From positions 1-6,392 of the forward strand of contig NYZG01000085.1 in the NCBI GenBank assembly GCA_002687025.1: a DNA stretch of 6,392 nucleotides, given 5' to 3'. Both the position numbers and the translations under genes were made by a program. The stretch is from Candidatus Poribacteria bacterium. Its GTDB lineage: Bacteria > Poribacteria > WGA-4E > GCA-2687025. A model generated the notes under the pieces. The model saw only the letters and a program-made list of their open reading frames with translations. It was not told the DNA's origin and made no database searches. This document shows, piece after piece, positions 1 through 6,004 of the stretch; the first letter of the stretch is position 1, and every line of letters starts with the position of its first letter.

Positions 1-510
1 GTTCCCGAATAGGTCCCGGGCCACCTCTGAGCCGACGACGGCCGCCTTGGTCCAGAAGTTCACATCTGGATCCTCGAGGAACCGGCCGGTGTCGGCGAGC
101 CAGTCGCGAATGCGTCGGTACACGCCCGTGGTGGCGCGCATCTCGGCGCGCTTGGACCCACCTTCGGTCTGCAGCCCGACACCACGGCCAACGTCTGGCG
201 TAACCGACTTCACCGACGGACACAGTTCTTCGATGAGCGCCACGTCCTGCATCCGCAGGTATTCCTGGCTGGGGTTCCTCCGCCACCGCCCGTCGCGGCG
301 TATCCAATTCTCACGGCGGACGTTGAACGTGGACGTGCCGCCCATCTTGTCCACTTCGGACAGGACGAGATGCCGCGCCCCGTCGCCAAACGACATCGTC
401 CCTATGACGCCGCCGGTGCCGATGATGATGCCCAGCATCGTCAGGGCGGAGCGGAGCTTGTTGCCGCGTAGAGCGCGCCAGCCTGTGGACAGACCTTGTA
501 TGAATTTCAT
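1..510 (-). CDS. MacB/FtsX-type ABC transporter permease, N-terminal part (C-terminus beyond left edge)
   Basis: Inner-membrane permease of the MacB family, which works with an ATPase and usually a MacA-like periplasmic adaptor to move substrates from the periplasm or drive envelope processes. The 170 visible residues contain the family's start: a short cytoplasmic helix with GNKLRSALTMLGIIIG (residues 16-31), running into the first membrane segment (about 22-42) and the following FGDGAR. The periplasmic MacB_PCD region then begins and includes TGRFLEDPDV (141-150) and VVGSEVARDLFG (158-169), typical of the family. The frame is open to base 1, so the remaining periplasmic domain and the last three membrane helices are missing only because the window ends. 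The ATG at 510 has a GAGGA Shine-Dalgarno at 516-520 with a 5-base spacer. No ATPase domain is fused at the N-terminus, unlike E. coli MacB, so the ATPase must be a separate gene outside the window. The family is very likely; the substrate is unknown. Confidence 0.9.
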   Translation of the reverse strand, partial: MKFIQGLSTGWRALRGNKLRSALTMLGIIIGTGGVIGTMSFGDGARHLVLSEVDKMGGTSTFNVRRENWIRRDGRWRRNPSQEYLRMQDVALIEELCPSVKSVTPDVGRGVGLQTEGGSKRAEMRATTGVYRRIRDWLADTGRFLEDPDVNFWTKAAVVGSEVARDLFGN

Positions 511-700
511 GGAGGTCCTCGGGACATCGTAATTGCCACCGCGCAGCCGACGACAGACAGGGCGGCCTAGCCGACCGCGCGCGAATGCTCGAAACCACGA
601 CCACGGCCTTCATAGACGCGATGGAGCCGCGATGCGTTGAACCGCCGACGCTTGATTGATAGCGCGTACGGCGCGATCGTGCAGGGCGATGCGTGGAATG

Positions 701-2044
701 TTAGCTGCGGGAGACCATCGAAACCGGCGCGGTGTCCAGCAGTTGCCGGACGAACTCTCGCACGCCTGAGCTGTCGGTGCGATCCAGGAGCGCGCGCAGT
801 TCCGTCCGCGCAGGGCCGTCGCTGATCTTGGCCAGGGCCGTCGCGATGGTCAACTGTAGTGGAACGTCGTCGGTTGCCCGCAAGGCCGACACGAGGGCGC
901 GACGCCCCACGTCGCCGCCAATATCTCCGAGCGCCGTGGCCGCGATGTCCTGCGCCCGCAGCGAAGACGCGTCCTCAAGCGCGCTGAGCAGCACAGGCGC
1001 CGACCGCTCGCCGATGGCGCCGAGGATCACGCCGGCCTTGAAGTGCACCCCTGGATCCTCGTCACCCATCGCTGCGGCGACGAGGTCGATGCTGGCATCG
1101 TCGAACGCGGTATCGGGCAGCCTCGACGCCAGCGCCTCCACGATGTTGATCGCGTTCCGACGGATCTCGACGTCCTCCTCGCGCTCCTGCGAGATGTAGG
1201 GCAGCATGGCGCGCAGCAATATGGCTCCGTCCTGGCTGCCCGCCAGCGCCTGGAGCCCTCCGGCTGCAGTGCGGCGAACGGCTGGATCGTCGGAGGATTC
1301 GAGAATCTCAATGAGGCGAGCCAGCGCGGCCGGGCTGGAGCCGCCCAACTGTCCGAGGGCGCCGATCGCTTCCAGGCGGATGCCCGTGAGCTCATGGGTG
1401 TAGACGTACGTCTCCGTGGACGCAGACGCGACCTCCCACGTCTTGCGGAATTCCTTGACGTTCGGGACGATCCGCTCGTCGATCACGGCGACGACGCGGT
1501 CACCGACCTGCAGCCCCGAGGACCGCGCTGGACTCCGCGCAGGGGCCTGTTCGAACCCGGCGGTTACGCTCTGAATGCGCATCCCCGAGAGGCCCATGCC
1601 GTGATCTGCCCAGTCGCGTGGCTCGATGGTCGCCAGTTCGATGTGCAACGTCTCGCCGTCGCGTTCTACCTCCAACACGGCCGACGCGTCGGACGGGTCG
1701 ACCTTGCGTATCTCCCAGGCCGCCTTCTGCGGGCCGATGGCGCGACGTAGCGCAGCCGTCAGGCCCTCTTCGTTCGACACAACCGTTCGGGACACGACGT
1801 GCGTGATGAGGTCGCCGGTGGTCAGCCCGGAGGAGGCCGCCGACGCCTTCACGACCACTCCCGCAGTTCCCCATCGGTCTTCCAGCTCGGGGTCCAGTCG
1901 GGTGACCGTGAGCCCGGAGGACGTCTGGTACTCACGTTCCTGGCGGCAGCCGCCTACGATGAGAAGCGCGCACAGCCCGAGGCACGCCGGCGCCATCGTC
2001 TTGGCCAGATTGCGGGCGCCGGTGATCAGCTCGTCGTGCGACAC
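701..2044 (-). CDS. Lipoprotein with two PDZ-like domains and C-terminal HEAT repeats
   Basis: A 447-residue predicted envelope lipoprotein. A hydrophobic signal segment (about 19-32) ends in a lipobox, VGG-Cys33. PDZ-like domain 1 spans about 45-137, with SSGLTTGDLITHV (71-83) as its carboxylate-binding-type core and LEVERDGETLHIEL as its last strands. PDZ-like domain 2 spans about 150-215, with SSGLQVGDRVVAVID (175-189). Residues from about 217 to 437 are roughly seven HEAT-type helical pairs with recurring 'A..ALG.IG' helices. No protease catalytic domain is present, so this is probably a scaffold or peptide-binding protein rather than an enzyme. The GTG start at 2044 is chosen because it has a GGGAAGGA ribosome site and leaves a normal signal peptide; the frame stays open upstream to 2539, but that stretch is arginine-rich and overlaps the preceding gene. 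It lies 17 bp after the HEAT lipoprotein, probably in one operon. The binding partner is unknown. Confidence 0.87.
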   Translation of the reverse strand: MSHDELITGARNLAKTMAPACLGLCALLIVGGCRQEREYQTSSGLTVTRLDPELEDRWGTAGVVVKASAASSGLTTGDLITHVVSRTVVSNEEGLTAALRRAIGPQKAAWEIRKVDPSDASAVLEVERDGETLHIELATIEPRDWADHGMGLSGMRIQSVTAGFEQAPARSPARSSGLQVGDRVVAVIDERIVPNVKEFRKTWEVASASTETYVYTHELTGIRLEAIGALGQLGGSSPAALARLIEILESSDDPAVRRTAAGGLQALAGSQDGAILLRAMLPYISQEREEDVEIRRNAINIVEALASRLPDTAFDDASIDLVAAAMGDEDPGVHFKAGVILGAIGERSAPVLLSALEDASSLRAQDIAATALGDIGGDVGRRALVSALRATDDVPLQLTIATALAKISDGPARTELRALLDRTDSSGVREFVRQLLDTAPVSMVSRS

Positions 2045-2050
2045 GGTAAG

Positions 2051-2058
2051 TCCTTCCC
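2051..2058 (-). promoter_or_regulatory. Ribosome binding site deciding the GTG start at 2044
   Basis: The minus strand reads GGGAAGGA, six bases before GTG. No comparable site precedes other in-frame starts that would give an intact lipoprotein signal peptide. Confidence 0.6.
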
Positions 2059-2061
2059 GGC

Positions 2062-3051
2062 CTAGCGGAGATGAACGGCGCGACGGCCTGCGCTGGCGCG
2101 CGACGTCCACTGCAATTCCTCGGCCGTGGGTTCCTCCAAGAGACCAAGCAGGACGTCCACGGCGCTCTCCCCGGCGCCAGAGGCGATCAGTGCCTTCATG
2201 GCGTTTGAGCGCAACGACGATCCCTTGTTCTGCAACACCTTGAGTATCTCGTCGGTGGCTCCGATCGTGCCGAGGGTAGTCACGGCCAATGCGCGGACCT
2301 CGGGGTCTTCCCGCTCGCCCTCTCCGAGCCAGAGCTTCTTCCAAGTGGGCTTGGGCGCGGACTCGATCTTCTCGAGTAACTGCGGCACATATCGCTGGGC
2401 CTTGGTCGCATCCCTCCGCGCAAGTTCGTCCACGGCGAGGATCGCGTTGAGCCGCGTGGCCATCCGCTTGTGGTCCAACGAATCGCCGATCAGGTTCGCC
2501 AGGACGTCGTCTTCGGCGGCGAGATGGCCGATCACCCACGCCGCGTCGTGTCGGCTTCGGTTGTCCTTGCCTTCCAACGCATCGGTGAGTTCTTTGCGGA
2601 TGCGGCCGGGCGCGTTCCTGTATTGCTTGGCGAGGGCCATACGCACGGCTTCGCGCACGTCGGGGACGTTGTCCCGCAACGCCTCGTGGATCAGGGCTTC
2701 CTCGTACCGTTTGGGCTCGCGATCCAGGGCGGCTGTGAAGTGCGCGGCGCGCTCCTCCACGGTCCCCGACTGGTAGTACCCAAGCAGGTAGCGCGTCTCG
2801 GCCTCTTCACGCGCCGTCATCTGCGTCTCGGCCGCCTGCGTCAACTGCCGCACGGCAAGTTCGACCCGCGTGCGCTTGTCCGACTTGAGCAGGTCCTTGG
2901 CTTCGGCCAGGAACTCGTTCTGCGCCCCGCAGCCGCCAATCGCGGCGAGTGCGCAGATGAGCGCAAGCGTCCAGGACGCGCCCACGCGAAGCCCAGGCGA
3001 TGGAATCCGTACATACGACAAGATCATGCTCCGAATCGCACAGAACGCCAT
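2062..3051 (-). CDS. HEAT-repeat lipoprotein
   Basis: A 329-residue predicted lipoprotein. A hydrophobic segment (about 25-39) leads to the lipobox AIGG-Cys41, followed by Gly, which fits export to the outer membrane. Residues about 45-115 are helical and TPR-like (ETRYLLGYY at 85-93, then HFTAALDREP). From about 117 to 306 there are five to six HEAT-like helical pairs, e.g. DVREAVRMALAKQ (131-143), SRHDAAWVIGHLA (166-178), EVRALAVTTLGTIG (251-264) and RSNAMKALIASGA (281-293). No catalytic motif is seen, so a protein-binding scaffold role is inferred. The ATG at 3051 is preferred because GGAG sits eight bases upstream. An internal ATG at 3027 would also keep the signal peptide, but its only Shine-Dalgarno is one base away. 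The gene appears to be first in a unit with the PDZ-HEAT lipoprotein, which starts 17 bp later. The specific function is not recognised. Confidence 0.85.
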   Translation of the reverse strand: MAFCAIRSMILSYVRIPSPGLRVGASWTLALICALAAIGGCGAQNEFLAEAKDLLKSDKRTRVELAVRQLTQAAETQMTAREEAETRYLLGYYQSGTVEERAAHFTAALDREPKRYEEALIHEALRDNVPDVREAVRMALAKQYRNAPGRIRKELTDALEGKDNRSRHDAAWVIGHLAAEDDVLANLIGDSLDHKRMATRLNAILAVDELARRDATKAQRYVPQLLEKIESAPKPTWKKLWLGEGEREDPEVRALAVTTLGTIGATDEILKVLQNKGSSLRSNAMKALIASGAGESAVDVLLGLLEEPTAEELQWTSRASAGRRAVHLR

Positions 3052-3321
3052 GGGATGCGCTCCGAATCCTATCACGCAGCGTTGACGGCCCGCAACTCCG
3101 GTCCCGTCACGGTGTTCTCTACGGCTGAGGCCATGGGTCCACTGAGCGCGCCTGCCCGCTACCACAGCGGCCGTAGTGAACGTCGCCGGGCCGGATGGGA
3201 CGCGACATCCCTGGCGACGGCGGCCGGGATAGGCCTCGCGCGCCCCATCCGATGCGCGGGCCATCGAGCGCGCCGGCCAGCCGCTGGGGCGATTCCGACG
3301 CATGCCGTCGCGGGAGCAGCC
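3052..3321. other. Intergenic gap without a supported gene
   Basis: This is the stretch between the end of the oxidoreductase and the start of the HEAT lipoprotein. One minus-strand frame is open here, continuous with the lipoprotein, but its translation is rich in Arg, Ala and Gly with no recognisable fold, as expected for stop-poor GC-rich DNA. A short inverted repeat (CCGCT, five-base loop, AGCGG) lies at 3156-3170. No run of T marks a terminator on either strand. The lipoprotein operon's promoter is presumably here but cannot be placed. Confidence 0.4.
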
Positions 3322-4335
3322 CTACGCCAGCGACACGGGCCGGCCGGTCTTGAAGGACTCGTCGGCGGCTAGCGTCACGCGGATAGCGGTTACGCCGTCG
3401 TCATACGTCCCCTGGATGAGCGACCGGTCACCCGTGCTTACCGCGCGGATGAAGTGGTCGTCCTCGATGGCGAAGATGTCACCCTCGCCCGGGATCTCCT
3501 CGACCGCCTCGCCACCGTCGGTGAGAATGCGGACGGAATGCTCCCACCCGGTGAACAGCGCCGTGACGTCATTGGCGTAGACGTTCAGCGTGACGCCGCC
3601 GCCGCCGCCGTTCGACGAACAGCTCGACCACAAGTTCGCCACGGCATTGTTCGCGAACCGCATGTTCACGACCATCGCGTCCTCGATGTCGTATTGCGGG
3701 GCCGTGTCGCGGTTGAGACCCATCGCGGCGTAGGCGTGTATCTCGACCGGCACGCCGAATAGCCAGAGGACCACGTCCACCGTATGCGTGACCTGTTCGT
3801 GGAACTGCCCGCCGCTGCGGCTCTTGACCGGCCACCATGCGCCGATGCCACTCCCTCCCGACCCGCGGGGCGTGCCGCCGATCCAGCCGCCGTACGCCAT
3901 GATGCCCGGGTCGCTCCGCAACATGCCGCGCACGCGCTGGATGCCCGCACGATAGCGGTTCATGTAGCCGATGGCGGACATGACGTCGTTTTCGCGCGCG
4001 GCCGCGGCGATCTCCTCCGCCTGTTCGACATACAGGTTCACCGGCTTCTCGACGAAGAACGGAATCCCGCGCTCGATGGCCAGCAGTTCGTCGCCGTGTG
4101 CGAACGGCGGGAGGCAGAAGTACGCCGCGTCGAGCGCCAGGGCGCCGAACATGTCGCTCGCGTTCGTGAACGTCTCAGAGCCTTCGGCGCCGTACTTGTC
4201 CTGTACGACGGACAGCCGCTCCTCGTTCACGTCCGTGAACCCCACGAGATCAACATCGTCGCGCTGGGACAACGGCCCGAGATGCGCCTCCGCGATGCCA
4301 CCACAACCCACGAACCCGACCCGCGTCTTAGCCAC
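3322..4335 (-). CDS. Gfo/Idh/MocA-family NAD(P)-dependent oxidoreductase
   Basis: A 337-residue cytoplasmic enzyme of the family that oxidises or reduces sugars, inositols and related polyols with NAD(P). The N-terminal Rossmann fold opens with VGFVGCGGIAEAH (residues 6-18); the acidic end of the second strand is FTDVNEE (33-39). The conserved EKP lies at 96-98, with Lys97 the usual catalytic lysine, and GYMNRYRAG (123-131) begins the C-terminal alpha/beta domain. The substrate motif reads GGQFHEQVTHTVDVVLWLFG (175-194), the 'GGQ..EQ.TH..D' variant with His184 and Asp187, rather than the commoner form with Asp before the His. Length is normal for the family. The GTG start at 4335 places the Rossmann strand five residues in and has GGGAG seven bases upstream; upstream in-frame ATGs would add an unrelated leader. 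It diverges from the TolC-like gene. The family is certain in practice; the substrate cannot be read from sequence. Confidence 0.93.
   Translation of the reverse strand: MAKTRVGFVGCGGIAEAHLGPLSQRDDVDLVGFTDVNEERLSVVQDKYGAEGSETFTNASDMFGALALDAAYFCLPPFAHGDELLAIERGIPFFVEKPVNLYVEQAEEIAAAARENDVMSAIGYMNRYRAGIQRVRGMLRSDPGIMAYGGWIGGTPRGSGGSGIGAWWPVKSRSGGQFHEQVTHTVDVVLWLFGVPVEIHAYAAMGLNRDTAPQYDIEDAMVVNMRFANNAVANLWSSCSSNGGGGGVTLNVYANDVTALFTGWEHSVRILTDGGEAVEEIPGEGDIFAIEDDHFIRAVSTGDRSLIQGTYDDGVTAIRVTLAADESFKTGRPVSLA
3595..3610. repeat. (GCC)5 trinucleotide tract inside the oxidoreductase gene
   Basis: Five identical GGC codons on the minus strand encode Gly243-Gly247 in a loop of the C-terminal domain. 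Changes of whole units would alter only the glycine count, not the frame. Confidence 0.8.
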
Positions 4336-4342
4336 GGCGTGT

Positions 4343-4347
4343 CTCCC
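4343..4347 (-). promoter_or_regulatory. Ribosome binding site deciding the GTG start at 4335
   Basis: The minus strand reads GGGAG with a seven-base spacer to GTG. It supports this start over the in-frame ATGs farther upstream. Confidence 0.55.
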
Positions 4348-4363
4348 GCGGGGGCATCGAACC

Positions 4364-4392
4364 TTGTCCCCCATTGCGCGTCTGATTAGCAT
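4364..4392 (+). promoter_or_regulatory. Candidate sigma70-like promoter of the TolC-family gene
   Basis: A -35-like TTGTCC (4364-4369) and a -10-like TAGCAT (4387-4392), each matching four of six consensus bases, are separated by the ideal 17 bases. Transcription would start near 4399, leaving a leader of about 58 bases before the GTG at 4458. It lies in the divergent gap where a promoter is expected, but hexamers this weak also occur by chance, and the organism's consensus is unknown. Confidence 0.35.
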
Positions 4393-4397
4393 TGCTA
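4387..4397. repeat. 11-bp palindrome overlapping the candidate -10 box
   Basis: TAGCA and TGCTA are exact inverted repeats around a single central T. The site overlaps the candidate plus-strand -10 box and lies 13 bases from the candidate minus-strand -10, a position where a repressor could affect both genes. The sequence is certain; the operator role is inference. Confidence 0.35.
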
Positions 4398-4409
4398 CCG
4401 GATTCGCGG

Positions 4410-4418
4410 ATTGTACCA
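4410..4418 (-). promoter_or_regulatory. Candidate extended -10 promoter of the oxidoreductase gene
   Basis: The minus strand reads TGGTACAAT: TACAAT matches five of six bases of TATAAT, and the preceding TGn fits the extended -10 form that can work without a good -35. No convincing -35 is seen 16-18 bases upstream. Transcription would start near 4403, giving a leader of about 68 bases to the GTG at 4335. Confidence 0.4.
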
Positions 4419-4443
4419 CGCCCGAGGTCCATCACTCACCGCT

Positions 4444-4448
4444 AGGAG
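4444..4448 (+). promoter_or_regulatory. Ribosome binding site deciding the GTG start at 4458
   Basis: AGGAG lies nine bases before GTG. This start gives a complete signal peptide with positive residues (Lys3, Arg4) at the front. Confidence 0.6.
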
Positions 4449-4457
4449 TCGCGGACC

Positions 4458-5864
4458 GTGGAGAAACGTCTCTGCTGCTATGCGGCGTCGGTACTGAACG
4501 CCGCCCTCGTCACACTCGTGCTTGCGGCTCCGGCGCTCGGCCAAGAGGCCCGCGTGTTTGGCCTCGACGAGGCGGTCGAACACGCGTGGGCGAATCATCC
4601 CGACGTCGCCCTTGCGCAAGAGGGCATCCTCGCCGCCGAGGGACAGGTGGAGCAGGCGCGGGCCGGCTACTACCCGTCGCTCACGCTCACCGGCGCGTAC
4701 ACCTATAACGGCGTGCTGCCCAAGTCGGTGCTGGACTTCGGCGGCGGCGCGTTCCCGGGCATGGGCGACGCCACGGGCGCCCAGGCGGATCAGACCGGCG
4801 TGCCTCCCGTCGAAGACCCGGCCCAAACTGACGTCATCGAGATCGAATTCGGCACGCGCGACGACTACCGAGCCATCGCCCAGACGCAGTGGTCGGTGTT
4901 TACGTGGGGGAAGACCGCCAACGGCTACCGGCAGGCACAGGCCGGCGCGCGCGCGGTGGAGCATCGGCTGACGGCGACGCGCCGCGATGTCGCTCTGCGG
5001 GCCGTCGAAGCGTTCTATGGGGCGATCGTCACGGAACAGGTGGTGGATGTCGCAGAACGCGCGCGCGCGCAGTCCGAGAGCCGTCTCGGCATCGTGCAGA
5101 AGCGACTGGATGTCGGCGTCGTTACGCGACTGGATTTGCTGCGAGCACAGGTGGCGTTGGCGAATGCGGACGCGCAACTCATCCGCGCCAGAAACGGTTC
5201 GGCGCTCGCGCGACGGGTGTTCGCGCTGGCGATCGGTCTGCCGCCTTCGGAGGACGTCTCCCCGGAGGGCGCGCTCGAATACACGCCCACGGAGGACTCG
5301 CTTGCCGATCTCGTGGCGGCCGGTCTGGCGGAACGGCCGGAGCTGAGAGAGCTGGACGAACGGGAGATCGCCACGGACCACCTCGCGCGCGTCGCGAAGG
5401 CTGGCGCCAAGCCGAACGTCGCCCTGACAGGCACGTACACCTGGAACGACACGGAGAAGCAGGACCCGCAGAGGACGTGGTCGGTGGGCGCGGGCATCAG
5501 CTTCCCCGTTTTCGACGGCTTCGCGACGCGAGGACTGCGGCGCCAGGCGGAATCGGCACAACGGCAGGTCGCCCTGACCATCGAATCGCTGCGCCGCGGC
5601 ATCAGCCTGGAAGTACAGCAGGCGTACCTGTCCTACCACGAGGCGAACGCGGTGCTGTCTGCACAACGAGAGGCCGTCACGCAGGCGGCGGAGGCGCTGC
5701 GCATCGCCAACCTTTCGTTCGACAACGGCCTGATCACGAGCGTGGAGCTTGCGGATGCCGAACTCGCGAACACGCAATCACAGCTCATGCAGATTCAGGC
5801 GCTGCACGACACCGTCATCGCACGTGCGCGACTCGCGCGGGCGACGGGCGAGGAGCTTCCTTAG
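4458..5864 (+). CDS. TolC-family outer-membrane efflux protein
   Basis: A complete 468-residue outer-membrane factor whose trimer forms the exit channel of tripartite efflux pumps or type I secretion systems. The signal peptide (about 1-28) ends in AAPALG; the two cysteines at 6-7 precede the hydrophobic core and are not a lipobox, so it is not lipidated like OprM. Both halves of the OEP repeat are visible. The first has LDEAVEHAWANHPDV (36-50), YYPSLTLTGAYTYN (71-84), WSVFTWGKTANG (145-156) and the hairpin-tip DVGVVTRLDLLRAQ (218-231). The second has LVAAGLAERPELRELD (285-300), NVALTGTYTWN (320-330), GISFPVFDGFATRG (346-359) and the tip FDNGLITSVELADAE (421-435). The loop between the first two barrel strands (about 85-138) is long and rich in Gly, Pro and Asp. 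No adaptor or inner-membrane pump follows; the next gene is a peptidase, so its partners are encoded elsewhere, possibly including the MacB-type permease at the left edge. Confidence 0.94.
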   Translation: MEKRLCCYAASVLNAALVTLVLAAPALGQEARVFGLDEAVEHAWANHPDVALAQEGILAAEGQVEQARAGYYPSLTLTGAYTYNGVLPKSVLDFGGGAFPGMGDATGAQADQTGVPPVEDPAQTDVIEIEFGTRDDYRAIAQTQWSVFTWGKTANGYRQAQAGARAVEHRLTATRRDVALRAVEAFYGAIVTEQVVDVAERARAQSESRLGIVQKRLDVGVVTRLDLLRAQVALANADAQLIRARNGSALARRVFALAIGLPPSEDVSPEGALEYTPTEDSLADLVAAGLAERPELRELDEREIATDHLARVAKAGAKPNVALTGTYTWNDTEKQDPQRTWSVGAGISFPVFDGFATRGLRRQAESAQRQVALTIESLRRGISLEVQQAYLSYHEANAVLSAQREAVTQAAEALRIANLSFDNGLITSVELADAELANTQSQLMQIQALHDTVIARARLARATGEELP

Positions 5865-5888
5865 CGGGCCAGGCTCGCGGACGTCCAC

Positions 5889-5912
5889 GTGCGGGCCGCC
5901 GCGGCCGTGCAC
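5889..5912 (+). terminator. Possible weak hairpin after the TolC-family gene
   Basis: GTGC (5889-5892) pairs with GCAC (5909-5912), and GGCCG with CGGCC across a three-base loop, interrupted by a small internal bulge. It begins 25 bases after the stop codon. There is no T-run after it, so it is at best an atypical intrinsic terminator and may be chance in GC-rich DNA. Confidence 0.2.
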
Positions 5913-5992
5913 AAGGGGCGAAACCGGCTTGCGCCTCCTCCGACGCCGCGCTAACGTGTGATCGGTCGCCTTCCGGCTCCATCGCCCTGGTT

Positions 5993-5997
5993 GGGGG
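5993..5997 (+). promoter_or_regulatory. G-run acting as ribosome binding site for a TTG start at 6005
   Basis: GGGGG followed by A lies seven bases before TTG at 6005, the only purine-rich site close upstream of the peptidase frame. A second in-frame TTG at 5999 is too close to use it. Confidence 0.4.
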
Positions 5998-6004
5998 ATT
6001 GTCC

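Noticed and set aside
311..613. A 100-codon minus-strand frame overlapping the start of the permease gene
   Set aside because: It is out of frame with the permease, whose membrane-helix and MacB motifs are unmistakable; the His/Arg-rich translation is a frame shadow.
658..678. Imperfect inverted repeat (GAT-GCGC, five-base loop, GCGC-ATC) downstream of the PDZ-HEAT gene as a terminator
   Set aside because: The stem has a mismatch and only four central GC pairs, and no T-run follows on the minus strand. Alternating GC motifs like this arise often by chance here.
2045..2539. N-terminal extension of the PDZ-HEAT lipoprotein to an ATG at 2539
   Set aside because: It would overlap the HEAT lipoprotein gene by almost 480 bases, encode an Arg/Gly-rich stretch, and bury the lipoprotein signal peptide inside the protein.
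3066..3095. TTGCGG and TAGGAT, 18 bases apart, as a minus-strand promoter for the HEAT lipoprotein
   Set aside because: Transcription would begin near 3059, inside the ribosome binding site at 3060-3063, so this placement does not fit the chosen start.
2470..3372. A 300-codon plus-strand frame across the HEAT lipoprotein and the adjacent gap
   Set aside because: It is antisense to a gene with a clear signal peptide and repeats, has no family features, and runs through the intergenic gap without any change in character.
4400..4412. Direct repeat of GGATT, eight bases apart, in the divergent gap
   Set aside because: Two five-base copies are too short to separate from chance, and they do not align with the promoter boxes in a telling way.
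4395..5777. A 460-codon open frame antisense to the TolC-family gene
   Set aside because: The translation is rich in Arg, His and Leu with no recognisable domain, while the sense strand encodes a complete TolC-family protein. Such long antisense frames are common in stop-poor GC-rich DNA.
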